Source of the DNA: Bradyrhizobium canariense
Lineage (GTDB): Bacteria; Pseudomonadota; Alphaproteobacteria; Rhizobiales; Xanthobacteraceae
Reading direction: 5' to 3'
Length of the DNA stretch: 64,000 nt
Assembly (NCBI RefSeq): GCF_019402665.1
Contig: NZ_VSST01000027.1
Span: 1 to 64,000 of the forward strand
This document shows, one piece after another, positions 38,065 to 47,803 of the stretch. The notes under the pieces are model-generated. The model saw nothing but the letters and a program-made list of their open reading frames with translations, did no database searches and had not been told where the DNA came from. The number at the start of each line of letters is the position of its first letter. Within the stretch, counting starts at the first letter, position 1. The position numbers and the translations under genes are program-made.

Positions 38065-39660
38065 GTAAGCGCTTAGCCGGAACCCTTGCTTCGGGATCTG
38101 GATAGCTGTGCGAGAAGCGTCACGCTTGGACGGAGGTCTGGATGGGATTGGACAGCAGAAAGGACGTCCATTTGGACGGCTCATCGGCAGGGGCGGTGAG
38201 CCGGCTCGAGGTTCTTGAAGGGCCGTCGGGGCGCCATGTGCGCATGTGCGTTCGGAAGCGGAGAGAGCTCGGATCGTCGCCGATTACCTGGTGCCCAGGT
38301 GTCCGAGGTCGCGCGCAAGTATGGAGCGACGCGCTGGCAGATCTACGATCTGCGACTGGCGCCGGCGCTTTCGACAGCGAGGCCTGTTGCCGGCGCGGTA
38401 GGCGTCGCAGCCGACATTCGCGCCGCTGGTGGTGGTGGGAGGTGCGTTGGGGGAGCGTCAGGCGCCGGCAATCAAGCTTGAGATCGCGACCGGTGATATC
38501 GTGCTGCGGACGGATACGGCCATTGATGCCGAGCATCTGTCCCGGGTGATCCGCGTGCTGCGAGCATCACGATGATCGCGGCCGGTGCTGATCCGAAGAT
38601 TTACCTTGCAACGCGGTCGATCGACTTCCGCTGTGGCCACGATGGGCTTGCGGTGAAGGTGCAGGAGATGCTTCGTCTCGATCCGTTCAGCGGCGCAGCC
38701 TTCGTGTTCCGATCGAAACGAGCGGATCGGATCAAGATTTTGGTCTGGGATCGAACGGGCCTGATATCGGAGCACAAACGCCTCGAAGTTTGCAAGTTCG
38801 TTTGGCAGATCACGGACGGCGTGCTGCGCATGTCGGCAGCGATGTTCGCGGGCCTGGATTGGAGGTTGGTCCGCCCGGAGGAAGCGCGGCGTCGGCTGGA
38901 GGTCATTCTCGGCGAACTGCGACGCGACAAGTTCGGCGCACAATCCGAGAAGCTACGACCAGATCAATATCATTTGCCGCTCGAAGACGTGGAGACCGCA
39001 CAAGGCATCCTGGACGCCGCGCAGGAGAGAGCCGAGGCGGTGATCCAGGGTCGGTCGCGGAACGCGCCGGATCAAGGTTCTCATCGCAGTCGCGGCTGCT
39101 TGCCTGCCCATTTGCCGCGAGTGCAACGGATCATCAAGCCTGCGAGCACGCTCTGCCCGTGCGGTTGTGGCGCCATGACGAAGATCGGCGAGGACGTCAG
39201 CATGCGCCTCGACGTGATCCCAGCGCAATGGCGGTTGTTGGCCACGCGCCGCCTGAAATATATCTGTCGCCGCTGCTCGGGCCCCGTCATGCAGGCGCAC
39301 GCACCGGAGCACGTCGTGCCCGGCGGGCTGCCGACCGAAGCGGCCATCGCGCACGTGATCGTCTCCAAGTTTGGCGACCATACGCCGTTTTACCGTCAGG
39401 CCGAGATCTATGCGCGCCAGGGCATCCGCCTTGATCGGGCGACAATGGGCAATTGGTCCGGCCGCGCCTGCTTCCATCTTCAGCCCATCGCAGACCACAT
39501 GTGCCGCCGCCTGGCCATGGCGGATCGTCTGTTCATGGACGAAACCACGGCCCCAATACTCGATCCCGGGCGTGGCCAGACGAAGGTGAGCGTCACGATA
39601 GGATCACCGGTGCCCGGGCTTGACTTGCGCGGAATGCTCTGGATAGCGCGGTCGGGATGA
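38065..39660 (+). mobile_element. IS66-family element, deleted (first copy)
   Basis: The left end GTAAGCG at 38065 fits IS66 termini. A tnpA-like relic (VSEVARKYGATRWQIYDLRL) lies near 38300. From 38572 a long frame (362 codons) starts as TnpB (KIYLATRSIDFRCGHDGLAV and FVFRSKRADRIKILVWDRTG), then runs without a break into TnpC (RDKFGAQSEKLRPDQ, CPCGCGAMTKIGEDVSMRLD, GDHTPFYRQAEIYARQGI). The frame ends near MDETTAPILDPGRGQTKV and goes into unrelated sequence at about 39600. A deletion fused tnpB to tnpC, so it is inactive. Confidence 0.8.
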
Positions 39661-39721
39661 TTGACGCCGCCGGGGCGCGGTGATGGGGTGATCCCGGTTC
39701 GGAGCGGGCAACGGGATCAGA

Positions 39722-40159
39722 ATGAACAGCGAGTCGCAGCTGCGCGAGAAGCTTCGGAAGATCGAGGCGTTGTTCGTGGGGGCCGGAACTGCTGGTGAGC
39801 GCCTTGCGGCGGAAGCCGCGCTGCAGCGGGTGCGGGCCCGGGTCGAGGAACTCGCTCGCCACGATCCACCAATCGAACAGCAATTCTCACTTCCCGACCA
39901 GTGGTCTCGGCACCTTTTTCTGGCGCTTTGCCGCCGATATGGGCTGCGGCCGTTTCGTTATCGCCGGCAGCGACGCAACACGGTGATGGTCCGTGCGTCA
40001 CGGGGCTTCGTCGATCGAGTCCTGCTGCCGGAGTTCACCGAGCTGGAGGGTGCGCTGCAAGTGTATCTGCACGAGGTGACGCTGCGCGTGATCCGCGAAG
40101 AGATCTACGACGACGCCAGCGATGCGCAGGAAGTTCCAGATGCGCTGCCGTCGAACTGA
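39722..40159 (+). CDS. DUF2786-like protein between IS66 copies
   Basis: 145 residues. The N-terminal LREKLRKIEALFVGAGTAGE followed by RLAAEAALQRVRAR fits the DUF2786 start (K-L-R-K-I-x-A-L, T-x-G-E-x-x-A-A-x-A). The rest, HLFLALCRRYGLRPFRYRRQ and VRASRGFVDRVLLPEF, looks folded. Function unknown. It is flanked by two IS66 copies and may be a passenger. Confidence 0.6.
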   Translation: MNSESQLREKLRKIEALFVGAGTAGERLAAEAALQRVRARVEELARHDPPIEQQFSLPDQWSRHLFLALCRRYGLRPFRYRRQRRNTVMVRASRGFVDRVLLPEFTELEGALQVYLHEVTLRVIREEIYDDASDAQEVPDALPSN

Positions 40160-40179
40160 TCAGGCGGCGAGCTTTGCCT

Positions 40180-41789
40180 GCGAACTATCGCGCTCGGCCT
40201 TCCAATTCCACGGCAACAGCATGTGCAGCTGATTGATCTTTGTACGTCCGGAGACGATGCGCTCGAGAACATCGGTCAGATAGTGCCGCGGGTCGATGTC
40301 GTGCAGCTTTGCCGTGTTGATGAGCGATGCAAGGGTGGGCCCAGGTTTCGGCGCCGCCCTCACTGCCGGCGAACAAGTAATTCTTCTTTCCCAGGCCTAT
40401 CGGCTTGATGCTGCGTTCAACCGTATTGCTGTCGATCTCGATGCGCCCATCATCGATGAAGCGCGTCAGGCCTTCCCAATGGTTGAGGGTGTAGCGGATC
40501 GCCTTGCCAAGGCCGGATTTCTTCGAGACTTCCAGTAGCCGCGCCTCGAGCTAGGGTTTGAAGTCCTCGATCAACGGCCTGGTGTCGGTCTGCCGCACTG
40601 CAGCCCGATGCGCCGCCGGCAGACCGCGGATGCGATCCTCGATGGCGTAGAACATCGCGATCCGTTGCAGCGCTTCCGCAGCAATCGGCGACTTCGTCGC
40701 GACGTGAACGTCCCAGAACTTCCGCCGCGCATGCGCGAAGCAGAACGCCAACTGCACCAGATGGCCGCCGTTCTTGATCAGGCCCTTGTAGGCGGCATAG
40801 CCGTCGACCTGCAGGATGCCGTGGTAGTCCCCGAACAGCTGCTTGGCGCGGATCGCCTTGCGATCCTCAGCAAACATGTAGACTACCGCCGGCGGTGCCG
40901 GGCCGCCCCACGGACGGTCATCGGTGGCGATCGCCCAGAACTGGCAGACTTTGGTCTTGCCACGGCCGGGATCGAGAACTGGCAGCGGCGTCTCGTCGGC
41001 AAACAGCCGCGGGTAGGACATCATTGTGTCGCGCAACAGCGTGTGAAGCGGCTTCAGCCACCAGGCGGCGCGGCCCATCCACGAGGCCAGCGTCTGCCGA
41101 TCGAGCGTGATGCCTTGCGCGGCGAACATCTGTTCCTGCCGATACAGCGGCAACTGGTAGCCGTATTTCATCACCGCGATGTGGGCCAGCAAGGCTTCCG
41201 TCACCATCCCGCCATCGATCGCCTGGGCCGGCGCAGGTGCCTGCATCACACCCTGGCGGCATCCCCGGCAGCCATACCGCGGACGCACAATGCGCTTGAC
41301 CCGGTACTGCATCGGAACGACGTCGAAGGCTCCCTTGACGGTCTCCCCGATCTTGTGCAGCCGCTCGCCGCAGCAAGGGCAGATGTGGCTCTCGACATCG
41401 ATTACGACATCGATGCGCGGCAAATGCTCCGGAAGCTTCCCCCGGTTGCGTCGCGCCGGTCGCTTTCCACGGCCCTCCGCTCCATCAGGCAGCCTGCCTC
41501 CGGTTACGTCGTCGTTGGCCGCGGCATGACCCGCCTGTGCCGCGATGGTGAAGAGAGGCAGCTGTCCGGGATCCAGTGTCTCGGAGCGGGGACCGAAGAT
41601 CGTGCGCTTGAACTGGGACAGGATCATCAGGAGCTTGTCGTTCTCCTGAACCGCAGCGTCGCGTTGGGCGATCGCCGCATCACGCTCGGCCGAAAGCGTG
41701 CTGCATTCCGCCGACAACGCCGCAAGCCTTGACGACAGCGCCATCACGGTGTGTCGGAGCAATGCTGGATCGGAAGGCAAATCACTCAT
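40180..41789 (-). pseudogene. IS66 TnpC transposase with in-frame stop
   Basis: It reads from MSDLPSDPALLRHTVMALSS through RTIFGPRSETLDPGQLPLF, CPCCGERLHKIGETVKGAFD and LFADETPLPVLDPGRGKTK, with a DDE core. A TAG at 40551-40553 interrupts FKP-LEARLLEVSKKSGLGKA, and the C-terminus (GRIEIDSNTVERSIKPIGLG) shifts frame near 40340. Non-functional unless suppressed. Confidence 0.8.
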
Positions 41790-41843
41790 GCAGAGTGATT
41801 TTACAACAACTCCGCATGAGGGACGAGCTACTCTTGATACGGA

Positions 41844-42194
41844 TCAACCAGCTCGCGCTGGCTGATCCACAACCCGCATCGGCACACGCTTCCAGTCTGA
41901 GCCATCGAGCAGCACCGAGAGTTGAGCATGAGATAGCGGTATGACGCCTTCCTTGATCGGCGGCCAGGTGAACTGCCCCTCGATTCTTTTGTAGTAAAGG
42001 ACAAGGCCGCTTCCGTCCCAGGTCAGGATCTTCACGCGATCTCGGCGCTTGGACCGGAAGACATAAAGTCCGCCGTCGTACGGATTGGCCCCAAACGCCT
42101 CGCTCACCAGCATCGCCAGTGAGTCCATCCCCTGACGGAAATCGATCGGCTGCGTCGCGATCCAGATCGACAACCCAGGTCGGAGCCCGATCAT
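41844..42194 (-). CDS. tnpB: IS66 TnpB (orf2) accessory protein
   Basis: 116 residues from ATG 42194: MIGLRPGLSIWIATQPIDFR, YVFRSKRRDRVKILTWDGSG. This is the conserved IS66 Orf2 core needed for transposition. It starts at the tnpA stop with a four-base overlap. Confidence 0.85.
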   Translation of the reverse strand: MIGLRPGLSIWIATQPIDFRQGMDSLAMLVSEAFGANPYDGGLYVFRSKRRDRVKILTWDGSGLVLYYKRIEGQFTWPPIKEGVIPLSHAQLSVLLDGSDWKRVPMRVVDQPARAG

Positions 42195-42664
42195 CGGCCA
42201 ACCGTCCCGACTGCCGCAAGCACCTCGCACAGCGCCCGCCGGTTGACCGTCCCCCTGACACGGATGCGAACCGCGCCGACTTGGATCTCAATTGCTGCCT
42301 GCTCTTCGCGCGATGACAATTCGCCGCCGCAACCAGTGATCGCGACCGGCACAAAGCCAGGTGGCACATCTCCGTCCCGGCGCTCCGCGAGCTTCACCCG
42401 CGTGGTCTGACGACGCCACAGAAACAACAGGCTTGGGCTGATGTCGTGTCCTCGTGCCACCGCGGACACGCTTGCACCCGGCGCGAAACTCTCCGCGACA
42501 ATCGCCGCCTTCGCATCGGTCGACCAGCGCCGACGCCGGCCCGTCCCGGTGATGATTTCGACACGCCGCAGCGTGTCGGCGCCGTGCTCGAGGATAGGCG
42601 TATGCCTATCCTTATCGCTATCCTTACGACTATCCTTCGACATTGTGACCTCGCGACCAACCAT
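42191..42664 (-). CDS. tnpA: IS66 TnpA (orf1), HTH protein
   Basis: 157 residues, IS66 Orf1. The HTH reads WSTDAKAAIVAESFAPGASV and ARGHDISPSLLFLWRRQ. The N-terminus has a short repeat (SKDSRKDSDKDR) from a degenerate 12-bp tandem repeat at about 42600-42645. Confidence 0.8.
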   Translation of the reverse strand: MVGREVTMSKDSRKDSDKDRHTPILEHGADTLRRVEIITGTGRRRRWSTDAKAAIVAESFAPGASVSAVARGHDISPSLLFLWRRQTTRVKLAERRDGDVPPGFVPVAITGCGGELSSREEQAAIEIQVGAVRIRVRGTVNRRALCEVLAAVGTVGR

Positions 42665-42670
42665 TCCGCG

Positions 42671-43284
42671 AGATTCTTCTAGCCGATCGGATCACCCCTT
42701 AGCGCGTGGTCCCTGCATGACGCTCACAAACGAAGAAGGGCTACTTCTGGGCGATCGTCTCCGACGACCGCGGCCACAGCGGCCCAAGTCCACCGATCGT
42801 GCTGTTCTGATACCCCCGGTCGCAGCGGTGCCTTCGCTGAGAGGTTCGCTTGTTCACGGACAACTAGTTAGACCTGAGCTCGCCGCTCGTTATCCTGCGG
42901 TGCTCTCGCGCGCTGGTTTCGTGCCGAGGTGGGGTCCTCAAGCGCCGACGGACTGCGTCACAGCGTTTGAGCAAGCGGATCACGTGAGGCGTTGAGCATT
43001 GTCAGCGCGAGTACGTAGACGCTCGATAAAATGACTACGTGCTTCAACATTCGCGAGCCACACTTTTGATCCATTCTCACGGCTTGCAGAGTGGGCATCG
43101 CCTCATCCAGCTTGTCGGCGGGATGCGTTCCGTCGTCCTTTGCTACCGTTGATAAAGCAGTTACCAGCTGTTCGCTTAACTCGCGACGACCTCGCGATCG
43201 GTAACACATTCAGCATTTGGCCGTGAAGTCGCATTGAATGGCGGCGCGTTCTCACTCTCATATCGCCAAATCACCATAGACCAT
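42671..43284. other. Intergenic, 610 bp upstream of porin
   Basis: A minus-strand frame at 42958-43209 has a hydrophobic C-terminal stretch but no family match or ribosome binding site. Nothing else is recognised. Confidence 0.35.
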
Positions 43285-43334
43285 CACATTATTCGATAGT
43301 CGTCACCGGACTGTTGCTTCCCAACGATATTGCC
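43285..43334 (+). repeat. Shared upstream element, copy B (porin)
   Basis: CACATTATTCGAT, then CACCGGACTGTTGCTT and AACGATAT. It is 38-87 bp before the porin ATG, that is, at promoter position. It is the best match to copy A at 22289. Confidence 0.6.
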
Positions 43335-43371
43335 TCGGCCGCACAAGTTTCGCCTAGAGGATAGGGTGGCA

Positions 43372-44910
43372 ATGACTTTATCGCATACGATCTTTGACTT
43401 CTATCGGACGATTAAACAAATCGCGCTGACACCAACTGTAGGCTTAATCGCATTGAGTCAAGCGCAAGCGGCGGATCTGCCCGTCAAGGCAAAGGCGGTC
43501 CAGTACGTGAAGGTTTGCTCGCTGTATGGTGCCGGATTCTATTACATCCCCGGCACCGACACCTGCATCAAACTGGGTGGCTTCCTGCGCGCCGACATGA
43601 TGTTGGGTACCAACAGCTTCGTGCTGCCCCCACTGTCTGGCGTCGGCGCTGCGCACAATCGTCTAAGCAACTACTACACAACTCGTGCTCGCCAAGACCT
43701 CACAATCGATACGCGCACAGCGACCGAATACGGCATGGTCCGCACCTACTTCGAGGCGACCTTTAACTGGAAGGCAGGTTCCACTAGTTCCACCGGAACG
43801 GGCGCCACGTCGTATTCGGGGGACGGCGTTGGGCTCGGTTCACTCGGCGTCTACTTAGCCTTCATCCAGTTTGCGGGCTTCACCATGGGGAAGACCGTCT
43901 CCCAGTTTAGCTCGCCGTGGACCAACTATCCTGCCAACAGCTTCGATGGCCTCCCGGGTGGTGGCGGCGATGCTACAGGTGTCAACCAGCTGAGCTATAC
44001 CGCTGACTTGGGTCAGGGTATCACGGCAACAATTTCGGCGCAGGACCCAACTGCTTACTACCAGACAAACATCTGGAACACGACAGGCGCCACGGCTGCC
44101 GGTATCGTGACGGGTGCTTATGGGGCGCAGAATTTGGGTGGCAGCCGCGCTCCGGACGTCGTCGGCATGATGCGCGTTGACCAAGCTTGGGGTCTCTTCC
44201 AAGCGTCGGTCGCGGCGCACAACAACCATTCGGCGTACTATGGTTCGAACGAAACCACTGGGTACCCAAGGGACAAGTGGGGCTGGGCTGGTCAGCTGGC
44301 GCTGTCGATCAAGAATCTCCCAACTGGCGCTGGTGATACGATCAACTTACAGGGTGCGTATACCAGTGGCGCAACCATGTTCAGCATCCAGGAAAACTTG
44401 CCGACCGCGTGGGCAATCTACGGCAGCACCGGCCGCGCTGGTGCCTACCAGAGTCTCGGCATTGCTGGCGTTTCGGATGCCATCTACTCCGGCGCGACGG
44501 CAGCGACGGGGACGGGTCTTGAGCTGACCACCACGTACGGGTTCAATGGCGGTTTCACCCATAACTGGAATCCCAACTGGAATACCGGCTTCTTCGGTGG
44601 GTGGGCTGCTATTCGCTACAGTGGCGCGGCTAAAGCTCAGATCTGCGGCAGCGCAGGCATGGCGGCGCTAGGACTGACGGGTGTCTGCAACCCCGACTTC
44701 AACATCGCAGCGGTCGGTACCATCACACGCTGGACGCCGGTGAAAAACCTGACGTTCTCGGCGGAGCTTGGCGCGATTTTCCTCGATCAGAAATACTCTG
44801 GCACAATCACGGCGCCGACGGTGGCGGCAGTTGCCAAACCGGCTGTCGTGTATGAACTCAAGAACCAGAGCGCAGTGAGTTTGCTCCTGCGCGCCCAGCG
44901 CAATTGGTGA
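43372..44910 (+). CDS. Outer-membrane porin (Porin_2/alphaproteobacterial type)
   Basis: 512 residues. A signal region ending LSQAQAADLPVKAKA is followed by the hallmark YVKVCSLYGAGFYYIPGTDT and CIKLGGFLRADMM of Rhizobiales porins. The body alternates beta-strand-like segments and ends in RAQRNW, an outer-membrane C-terminal aromatic. ATG 43372 follows AGAGGA. A strong terminator follows. The shared element upstream links it to the LysR gene and transporter locus, so it could be the outer-membrane entry for the same substrate. Confidence 0.9.
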   Translation: MTLSHTIFDFYRTIKQIALTPTVGLIALSQAQAADLPVKAKAVQYVKVCSLYGAGFYYIPGTDTCIKLGGFLRADMMLGTNSFVLPPLSGVGAAHNRLSNYYTTRARQDLTIDTRTATEYGMVRTYFEATFNWKAGSTSSTGTGATSYSGDGVGLGSLGVYLAFIQFAGFTMGKTVSQFSSPWTNYPANSFDGLPGGGGDATGVNQLSYTADLGQGITATISAQDPTAYYQTNIWNTTGATAAGIVTGAYGAQNLGGSRAPDVVGMMRVDQAWGLFQASVAAHNNHSAYYGSNETTGYPRDKWGWAGQLALSIKNLPTGAGDTINLQGAYTSGATMFSIQENLPTAWAIYGSTGRAGAYQSLGIAGVSDAIYSGATAATGTGLELTTTYGFNGGFTHNWNPNWNTGFFGGWAAIRYSGAAKAQICGSAGMAALGLTGVCNPDFNIAAVGTITRWTPVKNLTFSAELGAIFLDQKYSGTITAPTVAAVAKPAVVYELKNQSAVSLLLRAQRNW

Positions 44911-45012
44911 GGTCCTTTAGATAACATTAGGAAGGAGGGCACCTCTCGAGAATGGTTCGCAAAGGCTGAGGCGCTCCAGGCCAGCCGCCAGCTCGGCACT
45001 TTATCTCCAAGG

Positions 45013-45044
45013 AAGGCCTCCCATATGCCCATCGGAGGCCTTTT
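45013..45044 (+). terminator. Rho-independent terminator after porin
   Basis: AAGGCCTCC pairs perfectly with GGAGGCCTT across a 12-nt loop, and the T-run TTTT overlaps the 3' arm. It lies about 100 bp after the porin stop. Confidence 0.75.
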
Positions 45045-45050
45045 GGAAAT

Positions 45051-45590
45051 TGGGCAGCATGTTCCAGACAAATTCGCACTCGTTGTCAGCGCAGCACGGA
45101 GCGGAAGCAGAATGGCTGTTGGGCCTCAAGGAAGCTCACCGCCTTCCATCGGTTCGCCGTCAACCGCTTTACAAGTCCGCACGGCTGTAATCATCACGTG
45201 CCGGCGACATCCCACAACACGCGAGACTCATGATGCGCGAAGAGAATAGTATGCTCCCGCCCATGCCATCACCAAATTGCCTTAACAGCCCGCCAAATCG
45301 TTGACCAAGACGGCGTCCTTGAAAGCCGTCTTGTCGATCTCGCACTCAGTCCAGTGTGCGACGGCGCTTTCATCACGATCATCCTGGTGACCATCCGGGC
45401 CCGCCGAGCGCCGAGATATCGCACCGCTCGAACACATGAAGACACCTCGCCGTCGCGATTCAGGTGCTCAACAATGAATCACATCCATCAAGATTCTTCA
45501 ATGCGATGCAATGGCACGAGCCGCGACTTGCTGAACTTGGTCACCGGACCGTCAGCACGCGTCGAGGTCGACGTCATCACGCTCTAGCCT
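45051..45590. other. Intergenic, nothing recognised
   Basis: Mixed-composition spacer between the porin terminator and recombinase relics. Short frames show no family pattern. Confidence 0.35.
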
Positions 45591-45599
45591 CATCGCCTA

Positions 45600-46037
45600 G
45601 GATATACGCATGCCCCTCACCGCGATCAGCCCGAACAGGGTATGGTAGGTCCATCGGTGCAGCCTATCCTCTGGCGGCAGAGCCAGCGCCGCCGTCAGCA
45701 ACGCATCTATCTCCGCGTCGCTAAACACATAGGGTTGGCACGCTTCCATCCTGGCAGCATGCCGACGGGGGGCACCTCCGTTCTCGGATCGAAGTTAGCG
45801 ACATGGCGCGCGAACCCCCGCACGTCCAATCGCAATCGGAGCGCCCAGGATGCATGACGATCTGGCGGCAGCGTTGCCCATTCCATTGCCAGGCTCGCGG
45901 TGATGATCCTGGCTTTGCGCTTCTCCATGAAGGTGACGAAGTCGGCAAGCAGACGGGTCTGATGCTCGTATTTGTATCCTAGTCCCTTGCGCATGCTCAG
46001 GAACTTGTCGAGTGCAGAGCGCAGATTGGTCAATGCA
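45600..46037 (-). pseudogene. Tyrosine recombinase, N-terminal part
   Basis: LTNLRSALDKFLSMRKGLGY and KYEHQTRLLADFVTFMEKRK form the SAM-like core-binding domain, followed after a frameshift near 45730 by LFSDAEIDALLTAALALPPE and TYHTLFGLIAVRGMR. The catalytic domain with R-H-R-Y is lost beyond 45600. It is third in a row of recombinase relics. Confidence 0.65.
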
Positions 46038-46815
46038 CGCCTCCCGGCCAGGGCAGGCTCAATGTTCTCAGCGCATCGATGTCGACCTTCGCGTAAATCC
46101 GGGTGGTGTCGTGGCTCTCGTGCCGTAGCAACTGTCCGATCTCCGACAAGGTCGCGCCAGATTGGAGTAGCTCGGTAGCGAGACTGTATCGGAAGATATG
46201 GGCGCCGCGGTGTGCGCAACCTTCGATTCCAACGAGATCGAGAGCGGCCTTGGCGATCGTGGTGATCGCATCCGGGAGCAAAGCCGACGTCTGGCGCGCG
46301 TGTGCGGACGGACGAACAACCGTCGGCAGGACTTTGGGCGGCCATTGCGCAGATATGCTACGATGACCGCGCCAACGTCTGGCGGTACCAGCATCCGTGC
46401 ACGCCGGCGGCCCTTGGCGCGAACGAGTATCTCGCTGGCGCGCCAGTCGACATCATCGAGCGTGAGCGTCGCGACCTCGTCGGCCCGCAGGCCGAGCTTG
46501 GCCAGCAACAACAGAATGGCGTAGTCGCGTCGCCCCGTCACCGTCTCTCGGTTGCATCCGTCGAGAGCCTTCCGTACCTGATCGGCAGGCAGATAGGTCG
46601 GTAGAGTTGCGAGCTTCCATCGGCGCATGGATGGAACGAAATCCGCCAACGGGCGCGAGTGCAGACCCCGATGGTGGAGGCAACGGAGAAAGGCACGCAA
46701 CGACCAGCACATTGCCTCGCCTGTTCCCGGACTCCGATCCTGGGCGTCACGCTCAACGTAGTGACGTCCTCTTGGTTGATCTTGCACAGGGCACCGGCGC
46801 CGCCGGAGCATTCTT
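46030..46815 (-). pseudogene. Tyrosine recombinase, catalytic part, frameshifted
   Basis: One frame gives YAILLLLAKLGLRADEVATL, TLDDVDWRASEILVRAKGRR (first catalytic Arg), and another gives HIFRYSLATELLQSGATLSE, IGQLLRHESHDTTRIYAKVD with the HxxR, RH and Tyr residues. A break near 46270 separates them. It overlaps the next relic by a few bases, as in recombinase trios. Confidence 0.7.
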
Positions 46816-47298
46816 CGTGCAAGAACCTGCGGACGACAGGGAGATGGCGGATGATGGACCTCGGGGTCAAGCCGCGCTCCGATCGCAGTTAGGTATCGAA
46901 CTCCCTAAAGAAACGTTAGCGCGGGGTGAGAGGCGGTAGCGCCAACCGCGTGATCACGCTTTCCTCGCGCAGCACCGACAGCCATCGCTTGAGCGCAGCT
47001 CGGTCACCGGTTGGATAGACTGCCTCCCGCCTCGATGTCGGCGGTACCGCTCAACGAGCTGCTCATCGAAATCGACCAGCTTGTAGCGACGGCCCGCGAT
47101 CCAACCCAGGAGCTCCCCAACCCACGTTGAGGCAATGCCACGTGCCGCGCCGAACGAGCCTCTCTTCGACGAGACGAGCGGCGTAGCGCTCGACGAACCG
47201 TCCGTGCGGCCCGCTTCAGAGACGCCGGTCCAGCGGCTTCTGCCTAAGTACTCTTCAACTTCCATCTTCCTGTTCTCCGCTGTTGAAAGCGGAGGCAC
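46816..47298 (-). pseudogene. First recombinase/integrase relic of the row
   Basis: Fragments such as MTPRSIIRHLPVVRRFLHEE and VDFDEQLVERYRRHRGGR suggest an integrase core-binding domain scattered over frames. The whole set of three on one strand (45600-47298) looks like a degenerate recombinase-in-trio element. Confidence 0.4.
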
Positions 47299-47384
47299 AA
47301 AACGAAGTATGCCGAACCGACCAAACGCCGGTCAGCGAGAATTCTGAGGAAAATGACCGACTCGGCTTAGTTCGGCGGGCGGCA

Positions 47385-47530
47385 TAAACCTGCAAGCTCA
47401 ACGACGTCAACCCGGCCGCCTACATCGCCGAAACACTCGAGGCGATCATCGACGGCCATCTCGATAGCAGGATCGAAGACCTCATGCCGTCGCGAATCCG
47501 CAAAACGCCAAGCCAGCATCAATAGGGTCG
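47385..47530 (+). pseudogene. IS66 TnpC C-terminal tail
   Basis: CKLNDVNPAAYIAETLEAII followed by DGHLDSRIEDLMP is the end of IS66 transposases (C-K-L-N-x-V-x-P-x-A-Y-x-x-x-x-L). Only this tail remains. Confidence 0.65.
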
Positions 47531-47803
47531 CGGCTAAGCGGCTTACGATCAAGTTCACTCCCCATCCGCTGAACGCCTTGGTTCTAATGAATCTCATTGA
47601 GTGTGGATGATGAAGGGACCGAGCGGAGATGCTGGCAGAGCCATCCCAGAGAATATCTCAGTGAGATGTTCGAAGACTTGGGCCCTCACATGGTTGGAAA
47701 GGCAAGGCGGTCTCTAATGCGATCGCGACATTCAATCTCGGGTGCTGGGAGGAACCCGGCACCAAAGAAGTTTGATACGGCATCCGCCAATAGGTCGCAC
47801 GAA

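Larger units (their letters stand above)
40160..42670 (-). mobile_element. IS66-family element (second copy), tnpC broken
   Basis: Minus-strand order tnpA (42191-42664), tnpB (41844-42194) and tnpC (40180-41789), as in IS66. The tnpA and tnpB frames are intact, but tnpC carries an in-frame TAG and a frameshift. The terminal inverted repeats could not be located with certainty, so the limits are approximate. Confidence 0.75.

Noticed and set aside
42599..42645. Tandem CTATCCTTA-type repeats as a CRISPR-like array
   Set aside because: Units are about 12 bp, degenerate, without spacers, and encode the Lys/Asp/Ser repeat at the TnpA N-terminus.
45510..45535. TGGCAC followed by CTTGC at 45512 as sigma54 promoter
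   Set aside because: The spacing between GG and GC is too long by several bases and no gene follows.
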